From contig CM053026.1 in NCBI GenBank assembly GCA_028564925.1, positions 597,132,161 to 597,196,160 of the forward strand: a DNA stretch of 64,000 bases. Reading direction: 5' to 3'. Shown here one piece after another: positions 1 to 10,919 of this stretch. Both the position numbers and the translations under genes were made by a program. This DNA comes from Lithobates sylvaticus. Its lineage: Eukaryota > Chordata > Amphibia > Anura > Ranidae. Each line of letters starts with the position of its first letter. Positions within the stretch are counted from its first letter, which is position 1. The notes beneath the pieces are model-generated. The model searched no databases and was not told the DNA's origin. It saw nothing but the letters and a program-made list of their open reading frames with translations.

Positions 1-835
1 GATGGATATAGATTGAGTTTGAGCTAGATTAGGCAGGCAGGTTAGTTAGTGGCGTGCAGGTAGTGTGTTTAACATATATATTGTGACATTGGGGATGTCT
101 AGCTCAGTGGTAGATGCCTTTTCAGTAAGTTCACAGCGAACAGGAACTTTAGTTTAAGGGCATGGTAGCCCACTTAATTTTTAAAAAAAGAACAAAATAA
201 AGGAAAGTTCATACATACACTTGGATGCCCACACAGGGGTTCTTCTCCCAAAAACAATAACAAATGAAAAATGCTAAGCCACCTGGCTCTCTTCAGCAGT
301 ACTGCCACTTAGTCTTTACACTTCAGCCCTCTTGGCCATATAACAGGGTTCCTGTACAACTACTGTTCCTCTTTTCAGCTTCCTTGCTGCTCAGGCCTTC
401 CACTTCAGGTTCTCATCTGTCTCCTTAGATGCACACAGCATCTATCTAGAGAGCAGCCCCTCACTGCTCTGATCCTCAGACTTCGGTCTCTGGCTTTGAT
501 TAGTGCACACCTGCACTCTCTGGACTCCTGGAGACCTCCTGTCTCTCTGGGTGGAGCCCAGAACCCTAATCCTGACTCTGCTATAAGCCCAGGACCCACC
601 TGCTTAATCAACCAGCCAGAATCCTGGCTGTTCCCAAAACCCGGTCCCAGGATTGGAGATTCCATCCCACCCATAACGCTATGGAATCTCCAGGCTCCAG
701 GTCCCCAACTGGACTTTACAAACTTTGGAGGAAACTGATAAAACAGATTCCTCCACATTAAATACCCCTGGAGCCCCTCAACCTGCATATTTGAGAACCC
801 TGGGGGACATTTACCAGGACAGGGAACTGTACTGT

Positions 836-837
<2 letters not shown>

Positions 838-918
<81 letters not shown>

Positions 919-967
919 TCTAGTGTATATATATATTTATTTATATATCTATATCTATATCTATCTA

Positions 968-1056
<89 letters not shown>

Positions 1057-1075
1057 TATGTATATATATACACGC
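838..1075. repeat. TA dinucleotide microsatellite, two blocks
   Basis: Two long runs of alternating TA (about 838-915 and 979-1,055) are separated by a short degenerate stretch with CTATCTAT and CTCTCT. The pure runs can extrude as cruciforms and are preferred landing sites for TA-targeting transposons. The long Tyr-Ile frames on both strands are translation of this repeat and are not genes. Confidence 0.97.
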
Positions 1076-1159
1076 TGCATTTAGTGTAGACCAAGATATT
1101 CAGTGAAGATTCTATATTTAGTCAGTGCAGGCAGTAAAGAGTTTAGTTTATTTAACACA

Positions 1160-2060
1160 GTGTATTGAGGTTGTTATGGTGGAACCCTGCGCCAAAATTG
1201 AAAAAAAAATTGGCATGGGTTTCCCCCCAATCCATTCCAGGCCCTTCAGGTTTGGTATGAATTTTAAGAGGAACACCTTGCCAACATTCAATACATACCA
1301 GACCCTTATCTGACCATACAACCTGGCAGGCCATAGGAAAATGGGGGACGAGAGAACGCGCCCCCTCCTGAACCTTACCAGGCCATATGCCCTCAACATG
1401 GGAGGATGCTTTGGGGTACCCATTCACCAAAAAAGTGTAAAAAAAATGTAACTAACAGGAGACAGTTTTTGACAATTCAATAAAGAAAAAAAAGGGGGCT
1501 GCAATGTAAGTCCATCGTTAATCATGGTGTACGACGGTCCCCAGAAAAAATCTTGCAATCTTGCTGCTGTGGTTGGAAGAAGAAAACCAACAGCTTCCAA
1601 GGCTTATGTTCTTCTTTCCACCTATGGGTCATGTTTTCAAGGCTGTGGGGAGATGAACACTTGCCGTATGGAGCCAGTCGAGTGCCAGTGATGCTGCTGT
1701 ATGCCTTAAGTCCTGCTGTCCACTGGAGCTCCCGGATCAGTCCTCCATCTTGGCTGAAGGCAAGCTATGCCCCCTTATCCCCATTTTAGCAGGCTGCGGG
1801 TCCAATATGTATTTTAAAGGGGAAACACATGCTCTTTTTTTAGTTTTGCATGAGGTTCCCCCTTAAATTATTTTACTTAGCAGCCTAGCAAGCCAGGAAA
1901 GGCAGAGACAAGCATTCTTTGCCAGGGGGCACCCCCTGCCAAAGCACCTTGTTCCCATATTGATGCCTGAGGACAAGCACAAGGGCCTCTTTACCACAAC
2001 CTTTGCCTGGGGGTTGTGGGGGTCTTGCTATGTCTTTAGCTCGCCAATGATGTCACCTGA
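1160..2060. mobile_element. TAGGGATGAGC-family (hAT-like) fragment
   Basis: The stretch contains the family's diagnostic blocks: a 'CCATTCCAGGCCCTTCAGG' type block, a 'GGGGGACGAGAGAACGCGCC' type block, 'CCATATGCCCTCAACATGGG', and again near 1,940-2,010 'GCACCTTGTTCCCATATTGATG' in shortened form. The same blocks occur inside the complete copy at 21,865-23,490. Neither terminal repeat is present here, so this is an internal fragment. It holds no transposase. Confidence 0.7.
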
Positions 2061-2379
2061 AGGGTCTGGTTATAACCATATTTTCGCCATGTCTGTATTT
2101 TGTTTGCTTTTTTAAATTGAGGTCACCCTTTAAAATTAATAACATATCTGAAGGTTGTGGTATAATTTATTAGGGGAAGGCCATGCTGTTTTTTTTTTAA
2201 CTATCCCCAGCCTTTTTTTATATGTTTACATGAAGTATGGTGACATTGCTGGTTGTTAAAAACATGATGGGCTACTATATATGATGTTTGTCTCCTGAGT
2301 CCTGAATGTGCTGAAAGTGAAGCAGAGTAAGCAAAGTCAAGCAAGCAAAAGAACCAGGAGTCACCCCTAGCCTTGACAG

Positions 2380-4153
2380 TAGGGTGACCACATTTCCAAA
2401 CTGCCATTCAGGGACCCCCCCCCCCCCCCGCACCCGCACAAAAAATATTTTTTGATACTTTTTTTTGCCAATTTTTGGCAAAAAAAAAGTGGTAACCAGT
2501 TTAGACAGGTGGTGTGGTAATCAGTTTAGACAGGTGGTATGGACAGCAGAACGGAGGGGGACAAGGAGGAAGAACGGAAGAGGGACAGCAGCAGAACGGA
2601 GAGGGACACGGAGGAAGAATGGAGGGGGACACGGAGGAAGAACGGAGGGGGGCAGCAGAACAGAGGGGGATCCCTCTGTTCTGCTGCCCCCCTCCGTTCT
2701 TCCTCCGTGTCCCCCTCTGTTCTACTGCTGTCCCCCTCCGTTCTTCCTCCATGTCCCCCTCCGTTCTGCTGTCCTCCTCCGTTCTGTTGTCCCCCTCTGT
2801 TCTGCTGCCCCGCTCTGTTCTGCTGTCCCCCTCCATTCTTCCTCCGTGTCCCCCTCTGTTCTGCTGCTGTCCCCCTCCATTCTTTCTCCGTGTCCCCCTC
2901 TGTTCTGTTACTGTCTCCCTCCGTTCTTCCTCTGTGTCCCCCTCCGTTCTGCTGTCCCCCTTCGTTCTTCCTCCGTGCCCCCCTCTGTTCTGCTGCTGTC
3001 CCCCTTCTTTCTTCCTCCGTGTCCCCCTCAATTCTTCCTCCGTGTCCACCTCCGTTCTGCTGTCCCCCTCTGTCGGAGGGGGACACGGAGGAAGAACAGT
3101 AGAACGGAGGAAGACACAGAGGAAGAACGGAGGGGGACAGCAGAACAGAGGGGGACAGCAGCAGAATGGAGGGGGACACGGAGGAAGAACAGAGGGGGAC
3201 AGTAGAACGGAGGAAGACACAGAGGAAGAACGGAGGGGGACAGCAGAACAGAGGGGGACAGCAGCAGAATGGAGGGGGACACGGAGGAAGAACGGAGGGA
3301 GACAGCAGCAGAATGGAGAGGGACAGCAGCAGAATGGAGGGGGACAGCAGCAGAATGGAGGGGGACAGCAGCAGAATGGAGGGGGACATGGAGGAAGAAC
3401 AGAGGGGGACAGCAGCAGAATGGAGGGGGACAGCAGCAGAATGGAGGGGGACAGCAGCAGAATGGAGGGGGACAAAGTGTGAGTGTAACAAAGACAGTAC
3501 ACTAACCTGTCCTGGTTCTGGAAGAATGTCTGGCACTGACTGCAGGCGGCACTTGCGGACCTCGTGGGCGGGAGGAGCCTGGAGGAGGACTCAGTCAGAG
3601 GAGGCTCAGGCTGGCTGGCTGCAGGGCTCAGGAGAGGAGTTTAAAAAACTGTGGCACTGGCTCTGACTGGGGTGAGTCTGGTCTCCGTCACAGGTCACTG
3701 GCGTCACATGTCACTGGCGCCACTCTTTGCACTGCTGGCCGGCCCACTGTGGCTGCTCTCTCTCTCTCTTTTGGATTACTGAGCGGTGGACACGCGCGCT
3801 GCTCGCCTCTCAGCCATAGGATGCGGACGGATGCACTGCCCACACTGACTGCCAGTGCCGCCCACGTGTATGTCAGCCCGCCCCTCAGGCCTCAGCTGAC
3901 GTTGCTAGACGCGGAGCGGCCCCTAGCCTAGCAACTAGCCTGGCAGCCAGCCTGCGTTACATTTTATAAGGGTGGCGGGCTGGCAGCGGAAGGGAGAAGT
4001 GAGTCGGCGGAGCGGACTGGTTTGGGCAGTGGTCACTGTGGGTTTTTTCATTCCGGGACACTGTATGGTCCCGGAATGAAGGTATCCGGGACACGGGACA
4101 AAAATTTCAAGTCAGGGACAATCCTGGGCAATCCGGGACATGTGGGCACCCTA
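2380..4153. mobile_element. hAT-like non-autonomous element with minisatellite cargo
   Basis: The left end reads TAGGGTGACCACAT and the right end is the inverse of TAGGGTGCCCACAT, giving 14-bp terminal inverted repeats with one mismatch. The flanks carry the direct repeat TTGACAG (2,373-2,379 and 4,154-4,160), 7 bp that could be a worn 8-bp hAT duplication. The 1.77-kb interior is mainly the reversing minisatellite, followed by GC-rich DNA and then CCGGGAC repeats near the right end. No transposase frame is visible, so movement would need a helper. The hAT assignment rests on duplication length and end sequence only. Confidence 0.7.
2535..3478. repeat. Minisatellite that changes orientation twice
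   Basis: Units of the type 'GAGGGGGACAGCAGCAGAA' and 'GAGGGGGACACGGAGGAAGAA' run on the plus strand from 2,535 to about 2,669, in reverse complement from about 2,670 to 3,075, and on the plus strand again to 3,478. The two switch points are near-perfect inverted repeats (around GGGGATCCCTC and CCCCCTCTGTCGGAGGGGG). Purine-rich and pyrimidine-rich blocks therefore alternate. All six frames stay open for long distances because the repeat lacks stops, so the Arg/Glu- and Pro/Ser-rich frames are not genes. Confidence 0.93.
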
Positions 4154-4159
4154 TTGACA

Positions 4160-5080
4160 GCCACCCATGCCCAGGCTGAACTGTTTCCAATGGATATGGA
4201 CATCTGTCTGCAACTTACATATACATACGTATATAGGCAACTTTAATAGACCCCAATTTAAGTAGGATATATAAGAAAAATCTAAAATGAATTATCATTT
4301 AGAGTGTATTATTTTGTGTGCAAGCAGATTTTTTGGGTTTCAATGTAAACAGAGTGAAGAAACAGGTTTTATCATTAAATTAAACTAGTGTGTATTATTT
4401 CAGAGATAGTAGCCACAAATATTGTACAGCTGCAGGAGAGTATGCAAGTAACTTGATTAAACTGCAATGTAAAAGGAGGAGATAACACAATTTTTATCTT
4501 GAAATAAATATTAAAGTGTATTATTTCAGAGAGACAATCACAAATATCTTTGAGTGCTAGAGCACTGGAATAGGCTGCAAACTAGGATTTAAAGAGAATG
4601 ATTTACTCTGCAGCATACATTAGAATTTTTGCAGCTGAGGCCCAGCTGCAGAGCCATTATATGTGTTGCACCTTTAACCTTTACAGTGCTGGAGCACCTG
4701 ATTAGGGTAGGATAGCTGGTGATAGGGGCTGGTCAGCAGAGGCTGCAGGCCCTGGTAATGGTGGTAGGCTGGCAGAGGTGGCAGGAGTTGTTAAAGGTGA
4801 CAGTCCAGCAGATGTGGCAGGAGCCAGTAATAAAGGCAGGGGTAGGTAATGGTGTAAGCTACAATTTTATAGGGGAGGATTTTATAGAGAGGATTCTGCC
4901 ACTGGTTCTTCCACATCATCTCTTTTACGTGTCACATGTTTTTTACGTGTTTTTCTTTGGAAACGCAGAACCTGCTTGTCCTTACTAGCTATGCTTAAAT
5001 AACATATGCCTTTTCCTTTAGGCCTGCCTCATGTTATAAATACAAGGGGTTATCCGCTGTGGGCTGTGGCAATAGGTTAA
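4160..5080. other. No gene seen; weak internal duplication
   Basis: This is AT-rich DNA without a recognisable element. Two similar segments around 4,385-4,425 and 4,510-4,545 share 'GTGTATTATTTCAGAGA' followed by 'CACAAATAT', which suggests a degenerate duplication of roughly 125 bp. Nothing further is supported. Confidence 0.4.
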
Positions 5081-5520
5081 TCAAGGATGTAGTGTTTTGG
5101 TGAACTTGAGAATGTCATGATTTGGTGCAGTGAACACTGCACTGTGAATGCAGTAGGGCGTGCACACTAATATATAGCCCACCACACTGCAATGCAGCAC
5201 CATGTGTATAGCAATGTACAGCACTGCATATAGTACTTGATAGCACACTAATCCCATGCTGTTAGCTCTCTCTATCTTTTCCAAAAGACACTGAAAAAGG
5301 GCTGCTGAGAACCCTGCCCTTTATAGGGAAGGGGATTGGCGTGTAAGGAAACCCCCTATCATTGGCAATTCTATGCCACCTGAGCACAGTTCAATGGCCA
5401 GGAACTGCATTGTTGGTAATTGTTTGCTATAGTGGCGAAAAGCCATATTAGTTTATCGGTTTACCGAATTGTGAATTGTGAATCACTGTGAACCCAACCT
5501 CGCCCCAACCTGAACCTCAG
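5081..5520. repeat. Dispersed repeat resembling the outer part of the palindrome arms
   Basis: The order of short blocks 'GCTGCTGAGAACCC', 'CTTTATAGGGAAGGGG', 'ATTGGC' and 'CACTGTGAACCCA' matches the order in 61,525-61,720 ('GCTGCTAGGAACCC', 'TTTTATAGCGAAGGGG', 'ATTGGCCC', 'CACTGTGAACCCA'). It therefore looks like a diverged member of one repeat family that includes a TATA-like TTTATAG. Class not determined. Confidence 0.45.
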
Positions 5521-5795
5521 CCATAATTCAAATACAAACTAAAATGATTGTACATCAGTATTAATTTTTATTTATTTTGTCAGGTATGTACAAATGGCTA
5601 AAATTGAAATAAATCCTTTTATTAATTTGCAAATAATTTTTGCAATGCTTTGTACCAAAAAATACAATATATGTATTCCTTTGCTATCTTACGTAATGAC
5701 AACATGACAGGCAAGCAGGTATCTTTTAAATTTATAGACCAACAGAAGAGAAAGGAGACGGTTTCATGTTTGTTAAATGGTAGTAAGTATTCCTA

Positions 5796-6186
5796 TGCCC
5801 CGTACACACGAGCGGAATTTCCATCGGAAAAATCTTGGATGTTTTTTCCGAAGGAATTCCGCTCAAGCTTGGCTTGCATACACACGGTCACACAAAAGTT
5901 CTCTGAACTTTCGACCGTCAAGAACGCGGTGATGTACACTACGATGAGCCGAGAAAATTAAGTTCAATGCTTCCGAGCATGCGTCGAATTGTTTCCGAGC
6001 ATGTGTAGGAATTTTGCTTGTCGGAATTGCTACAGACGGTCGGAATTTCCGATCAGAACTTTTTCCGACCGAAAAATAGAGAACCTGCTCTCAATCTTTT
6101 GCTGGAGCATACACACGGTCGCATTTTCCAACCAAATGCTCTCATTAGTCTTTTGCTGGTCGAATTTCCGATCGTGTGTACGGGGA
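5796..6186. mobile_element. PIF/Harbinger-like MITE (391 bp)
   Basis: The ends are TGCCCCGTACACACGAGCGG and the inverse CGATCGTGTGTACGGGG, with the family's repeated 'GGTCGGAATTTCCGATC' palindromes inside. It lacks a clean TAA duplication at its edges, unlike the four copies below, so its ends may be worn. No coding capacity. Confidence 0.75.
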
Positions 6187-6988
6187 ATAAGTCCCTTCAC
6201 AAACTCCTGAAAACACTTCTCCTATATTTCATTTGCTGATTTTCGTTTTAGTTGTTCAACTGAATCCTGAAAAGGGGGAAAAAAAATGAATAAATGATAA
6301 CAGTTTGTAAATTTTGAAGCTTGATCATCTTGTGGGCTAAAAATGTTATCTTTCACGTGATGATAGCAATGGCATCACTCACACATTCTGCTTTCATTTA
6401 TTTATACATGTTATTTTAACCTATTTTCATATATCTAATACATATTGAATAACTACTGTAAATAAAAACTATCCAAAATATATTTCCAGTATTATTTCCA
6501 GAGAAGCCAGAGAGGTTATGCACCATAAATAAAAGATTGTTTCTTTAAAAAGAGGTATGTTTTATTTATATGCACACTGCCATTTACTTTGCAATGGTAC
6601 AGGCTTTTCTAAAAAGACTCTGCTTTAATGTTTGTCCTCACACATGATAATGTTCACAGGAGTTGCAGCAGTTTGCATTCTATATAATTGCATTTTTATA
6701 TTCAGCAATGTTTAATCATTTTTACATTACCCATCATTAACATTTCGTGATTATTTGGACAACTACCAAATTAAATGGTTTTCTCTCAGGTGGCCTTTAT
6801 TACATACCAGACCTAGTTTTTGAGGGAGTCTTTTCTACATTTTCACAGCTCTAACTGTGAAGAAACCTTTCCATATGTGAAGGTTGAATCTCTTTTCCGT
6901 TACATGTAAAGAGTACCCCTTTGTCCTCTGTAATGATCTGAAGGTGAATAATTCTACACCAAGTTCACTATATGGACCAATGTTATAC

Positions 6989-7142
6989 TTAAAGCGGTTG
7001 TAAAGGCTCAAGGTTTTTTACCTTTATGCATTCTACTAGGGGGCAGGGCCAGGGGGCACACCAAGCTCTGTGTGTGAATGGACACACAGAACAGTGGCTC
7101 GGGAGCAAACTTGCTCAGGTGCCCCCATAGCAAGTAGCCTGG
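6989..7142. mobile_element. Truncated TTAA-start MITE
   Basis: The element starts TTAAAGCGGTTGTAAAGGCT and continues with the family's 'TTTTTACCTTTATGCATTCT' and 'CTCTGTGTGTGAATGGACAC' blocks, also seen at 12,820-13,305. The far half is missing. It sits between two pieces of the CR1 tail. Confidence 0.65.
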
Positions 7143-7560
7143 AGAGGTGCTGTGCGATATACTTGTCATTTTATCTGTTTTGTGAGTACTCACTTGGTGT
7201 ATTAATAAATGTTTTTGAAATGGTGCTTCGCTATGCAATTTCCTTGCTCTTTCCTTGGTAGGTGTTTTTGCTGCTGAGAAGGGATCCAGTGACCAATTTT
7301 GTGGCATTCCATTCATGAGAAAGTAAGACTTGAGGCTTGCTGAGGTGTGAGAGGAAAAAAGCTGGAGCCATCCAGCGGGATCTGTCATCTTTTAAATGCT
7401 GATTTAAACCTCTTGAGTTGTGGGGTCTAAGATTTTTGTAAGCAGCATTATAATCACTTGGTGGATGGTGCACAGCAGCTGCATTAAGATTATGTTCAGG
7501 GTTTTGGTGAATTATGATATTTAGTTTATAGGACTTTATTATTTTTTTATTTTGTTTATT
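7143..7560. other. Unassigned segment between CR1 pieces
   Basis: The sequence after the truncated MITE shows no CR1 coding similarity that I can read until about 7,570. It contains 'GTGTATTAATAAATG' and 'GGGATCCAGTGACC' but no terminal repeats I can pair. The 122- and 126-residue minus frames over it have no recognisable domain. Confidence 0.4.
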
Positions 7561-7804
7561 ATATATTAAATTAGATAAATTAGATCGCCCCTTATTCACC
7601 TCTTCTCAAAAGAGAATAAATTCAGTTCAGCTAATCTTTCTTCATAGCTTAGCTTCCTATCAGTTTGCTTGCCCTTATCTGCACTTTCTCCAGTTTTCTG
7701 ATACCCTTTTTGTGATCCGGTACCCAAAATTTAACTCCATATTCCAGATGTGATTTCCATAAGGGCAACATTAAATCTCTCTCTCTCTGGAGTCTATACC
7801 TCTT

Positions 7805-8045
7805 TTAACCACTTGCTGACCAGCCTCCGCAGTTGTACTGCGGCAGAATGGCACGGAGGGGGCGAAACAACGTTATGTAACGTCGCTTCGCCCTGTGGCC
7901 ACTAGGCCAGGCTCCCGCGATCGCTCAGGGCACATGGAGAAGTTTTCAGTTCTCTGAGGGGAGAAGTGACAGGTTGTCTGTTTATACAGAGTAAGAACAA
8001 CGATCTATCTCTTCCCCTACACAGTCCTGGGGCTGAATCGGTTAA
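7805..8045. mobile_element. Short TTAA-flanked element (241 bp with duplications)
   Basis: TTAACCACTTGCTGACCAGC begins the element and GGGGCTGAATCGGTTAA ends it, so both edges are TTAA and the first bases form an imperfect inverted repeat. It contains the family block 'TGTACTGCGGCAGAATGGCA'. TTAA duplication is typical of piggyBac and of Kolobok-like elements. No transposase is present. Confidence 0.8.
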
Positions 8046-8230
8046 TACAAGAAAGTATTTTGCTAACTTTAGAAACCGCAGCTTGACATTGCATGCTATT
8101 ATGTAGTCTATGAGCTACCAGAATATCCAGATCCTTCTTTACCATTAACTCCCCAGCTGTTCTCTTCCTAGTATGTATGCTGCATGCATGTTTTTAGCCC
8201 CCAAAGTGCATAACTTTACATTTATCAACA

Positions 8231-9241
8231 TTAACCGCTTCCCGACCGCCTCCTGTAGATATACGTCATCAGAATGGCACGGGCAGGCAAAAGGACGTAC
8301 CTGTACGTCCCCTTTAATTTGCCTGCCCGGGGGGCGCGCGCGCGCCGCCAGCCCCCCCCCCGCGACCCGGTCGGGAGCTCCGTGACCACGGCCGCGGGAC
8401 CAGCGGACCCGATCGCCGCTGGTATCCCGCGATCGGGTTACGGAGCGGAAGAACGGGGAGAGGTCTATGTAAACAAACCTCTCCCCGCGCTTCCTACACT
8501 GACTGTCAGTGATCGGCGGTTCCCTGTCATCGGGAACGCCGATCAATGACGTCAGACGTACAGCCACGCCCCCCTACAGTAACCACAACACAACACGTCA
8601 CACTGACTCCTCCCCGCCCCCTTGTGGTTAACCCCCTAACTACAACTGTCATTTACATAGGAATCAGTGCTATTTAAATAGCACTGATTTCTGTATAAAT
8701 GACAAATGTCCCAAAAATGTGTCAAAAATGTCCGATGTGTCCGCCAAAATGTCGCAGTCACAATAAAAAATCGCTGATCGCCGCCATTACTAATAAAAAA
8801 AAAAAAATATTAATAAAAATGCTATAAAACTATCCCCTATTTGTAAACGCTATAACTTTTGCGCAAACTAATCAATAATCGCTAATTGTGATTTTTTTTA
8901 CCAAAAATATGTAGAAGAATACGCATCGGCCTAAACTGAGGAAAAAAAATGTTTTTTTTATATATTTTTTGGGGATATTTATTATAGCAAAAAGTAAAAA
9001 ATATTGCATTTTTTTTCAAAATTGTCGCTCTATTTTTGTTTATAGCGCAAAAAATAAAAACCGCAGGGGCGATCAAATACCACCAAAAGAAAGCTCTATT
9101 TGTGGGAAAAAAAGGACGCCAATTTTGTTTTGGAGCCACGTCGCACGACCGCGCAATTGTTAGTTAAAGCGACGCAGTGCCGAATTGCAAAAAGGGGCCT
9201 GGTCCTTTGGCTGCCAATTGGTCCGGGGCTGAAGTGGTTAA
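8231..9241. mobile_element. TTAA-flanked ranid-type element, copy 1 (1.0 kb)
   Basis: Edges are TTAACCGCTTCCCGACCG and the inverse of TTAACCACTTCAGCCCCGG. The first third is CpG-rich ('GATCGCCGCTGGTATCCCGC'). The remainder is an AT-rich domain with 'TATAACTTTTGCGCAAAC', 'TTTATAGCGCAAAAAATAAA' and 'AAAGAAAGCTCTATTTGTGG'. Copies at 47,599 and 59,509 have the same layout and orientation. It lies inside the CR1 tail at a TTAA. No frame encodes a transposase, and the 140-residue minus frame crosses the element edge into CR1. Confidence 0.9.
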
Positions 9242-9352
9242 ACCTCACTGTAAGAACATAGTTCCACTGCATAGCTTGGTATCATATACAAACACTGAAA
9301 TGGTACTTTTAATCCCAGACCCTACAGTACATAATTTATAAATATGTTAAGC

Positions 9353-9580
9353 AGTGGCGACTGGTGTTTTTTTTTTTTTTTTGGGGGGGGGGGGGCGGCA
9401 AACATCCACCACCCCTGCATCCGAGCCCACCATTTTTTGAAGCCTATTAGAGCCTCTGGCTCTAATCACGTGCTTCAACCCCCCCCCCCCCCCCCATTGG
9501 AATCCATGATCCGGCGCCCTGTATGGAAATCAGGGGGCATTGCCCCTCCGCCCCTAATGGACGAGCCGCCACCAATGTTA
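9353..9580. mobile_element. Short CAGTGGCGRCTGG element with poly-T/poly-G and poly-C tracts
   Basis: The left edge reads GCAGTGGCGACTGGTG and the right edge is the inverse of TTGGTGGCGGCTCGTC, a loose inverted repeat. Inside are a T tract running into a G tract (about 9,367-9,395) and a C tract (about 9,480-9,496). It abuts the CR1 fragment. Class uncertain. Confidence 0.5.
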
Positions 9581-9599
9581 AGGTTCTCAACAATGAACC

Positions 9600-10485
9600 T
9601 TTGAGTATGACCATTCAGAGTATGAATCATTAATCACTACTCTCTAAATATGGTCTTTTAGACACTTTTCTATCCAAATACAAACTGTAACCTGTAGACT
9701 TTCATTTACACATTTGATGCATGTGGAACACCTGACTATTCACCACAAAGCTCAGTTTGATCAGCACATGATATCAAATTTGATTTGTCAGTCAGAAGCT
9801 TGCAATCCTCTTTCTTCTGTATCCTCCCTTTCTACCTCTTCCCACTTTTCAAATGAATGTACATCTGCTACTCCATCTGCTGCCTTAAATGATAGGGATA
9901 AAAGCCTAACAAGGGGTGTGAGAGGCATAGTTTACATCATGTTGTAAAGATGGTCAGCATTGAGCCATGGTTAGAATAGCCAAGCATGGGTTTTAACTGC
10001 ACTCATAGTCTCCTAACCCAACCCTGCCTTTCCCAACTACATCCTTGATCAGGCAAATATATTTTCCTCAGCTGCTGGAGCAGAATAAAAATGATGCTCC
10101 AAGTCAACCCCATGTCCAGTGTCTTAATACCAGCTTGAAAAAATGCTGGCTTTACAGATGCTCCCTTTCCAGCTAGTGGAGTCTGCCCCTTCCATAAATT
10201 AGTAACCTGCACTGTACCACAGTGGTAGGTCCTTAGCCATCATTCTTTTGCACAGAAGGCCACCCCTGCCTTCCACCAGCATGTAGAAGGTAATGTCATC
10301 ATGTTGTTTGATCAAGCAGCTAGTGTCAGGGTCCACATGACCATAGCAAGCAAGGGCAGGGAAATTACATTACCTTCATAATCCACTGAGTCAGATTGCA
10401 GGCAAATTAAAAAGATTCAGGATGGTACACTTTGTTGCACCTGGTGGTGCCATTTTGAATTGTGCAACTTCATGAGGGTGACAGC
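9600..10485. other. No gene or element recognised
   Basis: The base composition is mixed and I see no terminal repeats, tandem array or coding frame with a known motif. It may be ordinary host intergenic DNA. Confidence 0.4.
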
Positions 10486-10488
10486 TAA

Positions 10489-10913
10489 AGCCCCATACAC
10501 ACGGTCGGATTTTCCGATGGATTCTGTCCTATCGGACAATGTTGTCGTAAATTCCGACCGTGTGTAGGCACCATCGGACAGTTTACCTCGGATTGTCCGA
10601 CGGACAAAGTTCTATCTCCTGCTGGATAGATTTTTCGACAACAAAGTCCGATCACACCAATTCCGATCGTGTGTAGCGTAGTCCGACGGACAAAGTGCTA
10701 CGCATGCTCAGATCACATTACAAGACCAAAGCTATTGGCTACTAGCCTCTACGTAGTTCCGTCGTATGCAACAAACGTCACCACGTTCAGAATGATTGGA
10801 TTTTCCGACAACTTTGTCCGACCGTGTGTATGCAAAACCAACATCGGACAAAGTACGACGGACATGAGCCGACGGAACTGGTCCTCGGAAAATCCGACCG
10901 TATGTATGGGGCA
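10489..10913. mobile_element. PIF/Harbinger-like MITE, 425 bp, TAA duplication
   Basis: Ends are AGCCCCATACACACGGTCGG and its near-inverse, and TAA flanks both sides (10,486-10,488 and 10,914-10,916). The centre, 'GCTATTGGCTACTAGCCTCT', is shared with the copy at 61,038-61,462, which lies in the opposite orientation and has the same length. A three-base TWA duplication is characteristic of PIF/Harbinger. Confidence 0.88.
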
Positions 10914-10919
10914 TAAGTC

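Larger units (their letters stand above)
6790..9352 (-). mobile_element. CR1-type LINE tail, shredded by insertions
   Basis: Minus-strand translation gives pieces of the C-terminal part of a CR1-like reverse transcriptase polyprotein. One is KCKVMHLG-like 'VKLCTLGAKNMHAAYILGRE' near 8,150-8,230. Another is a 'QRTKGYSLHVTEKRFNLHIW' segment followed by 'GFFTVRAVKM' near 6,800-6,940. Pieces at 7,570-7,804, 8,046-8,230 and 9,242-9,352 keep the right order and strand around inserted elements at 6,989-7,142, 7,805-8,045 and 8,231-9,241. CR1 elements move by target-primed reverse transcription. This copy is 5' truncated and full of breaks. Family identity is from recalled sequence, not a search. Confidence 0.72.

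Noticed and set aside
88-160. tRNA-like A box (TAGCTCAGTGGTAGA)
   Set aside because: No matching B box or cloverleaf can be drawn; at most a decayed SINE or chance match.
405-1094. Frame of 229 residues rich in Tyr and Ile, and its plus-strand partner
   Set aside because: Product of the TA microsatellite.
2465-3666. Open frames of 166-336 residues on both strands (Arg/Glu-, Pro/Ser- and Leu-rich)
   Set aside because: They are translations of a stop-free minisatellite in several phases and both strands.
8145-8567. 140-residue minus frame, nearly repeated at 47,375-47,935 and 59,414-59,824
   Set aside because: The frames lie in the CpG-rich part of a TTAA element and run across its edge. Similarity between copies reflects the repeat and not coding constraint. 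The last residues of the 8-kb frame belong to the CR1 tail.
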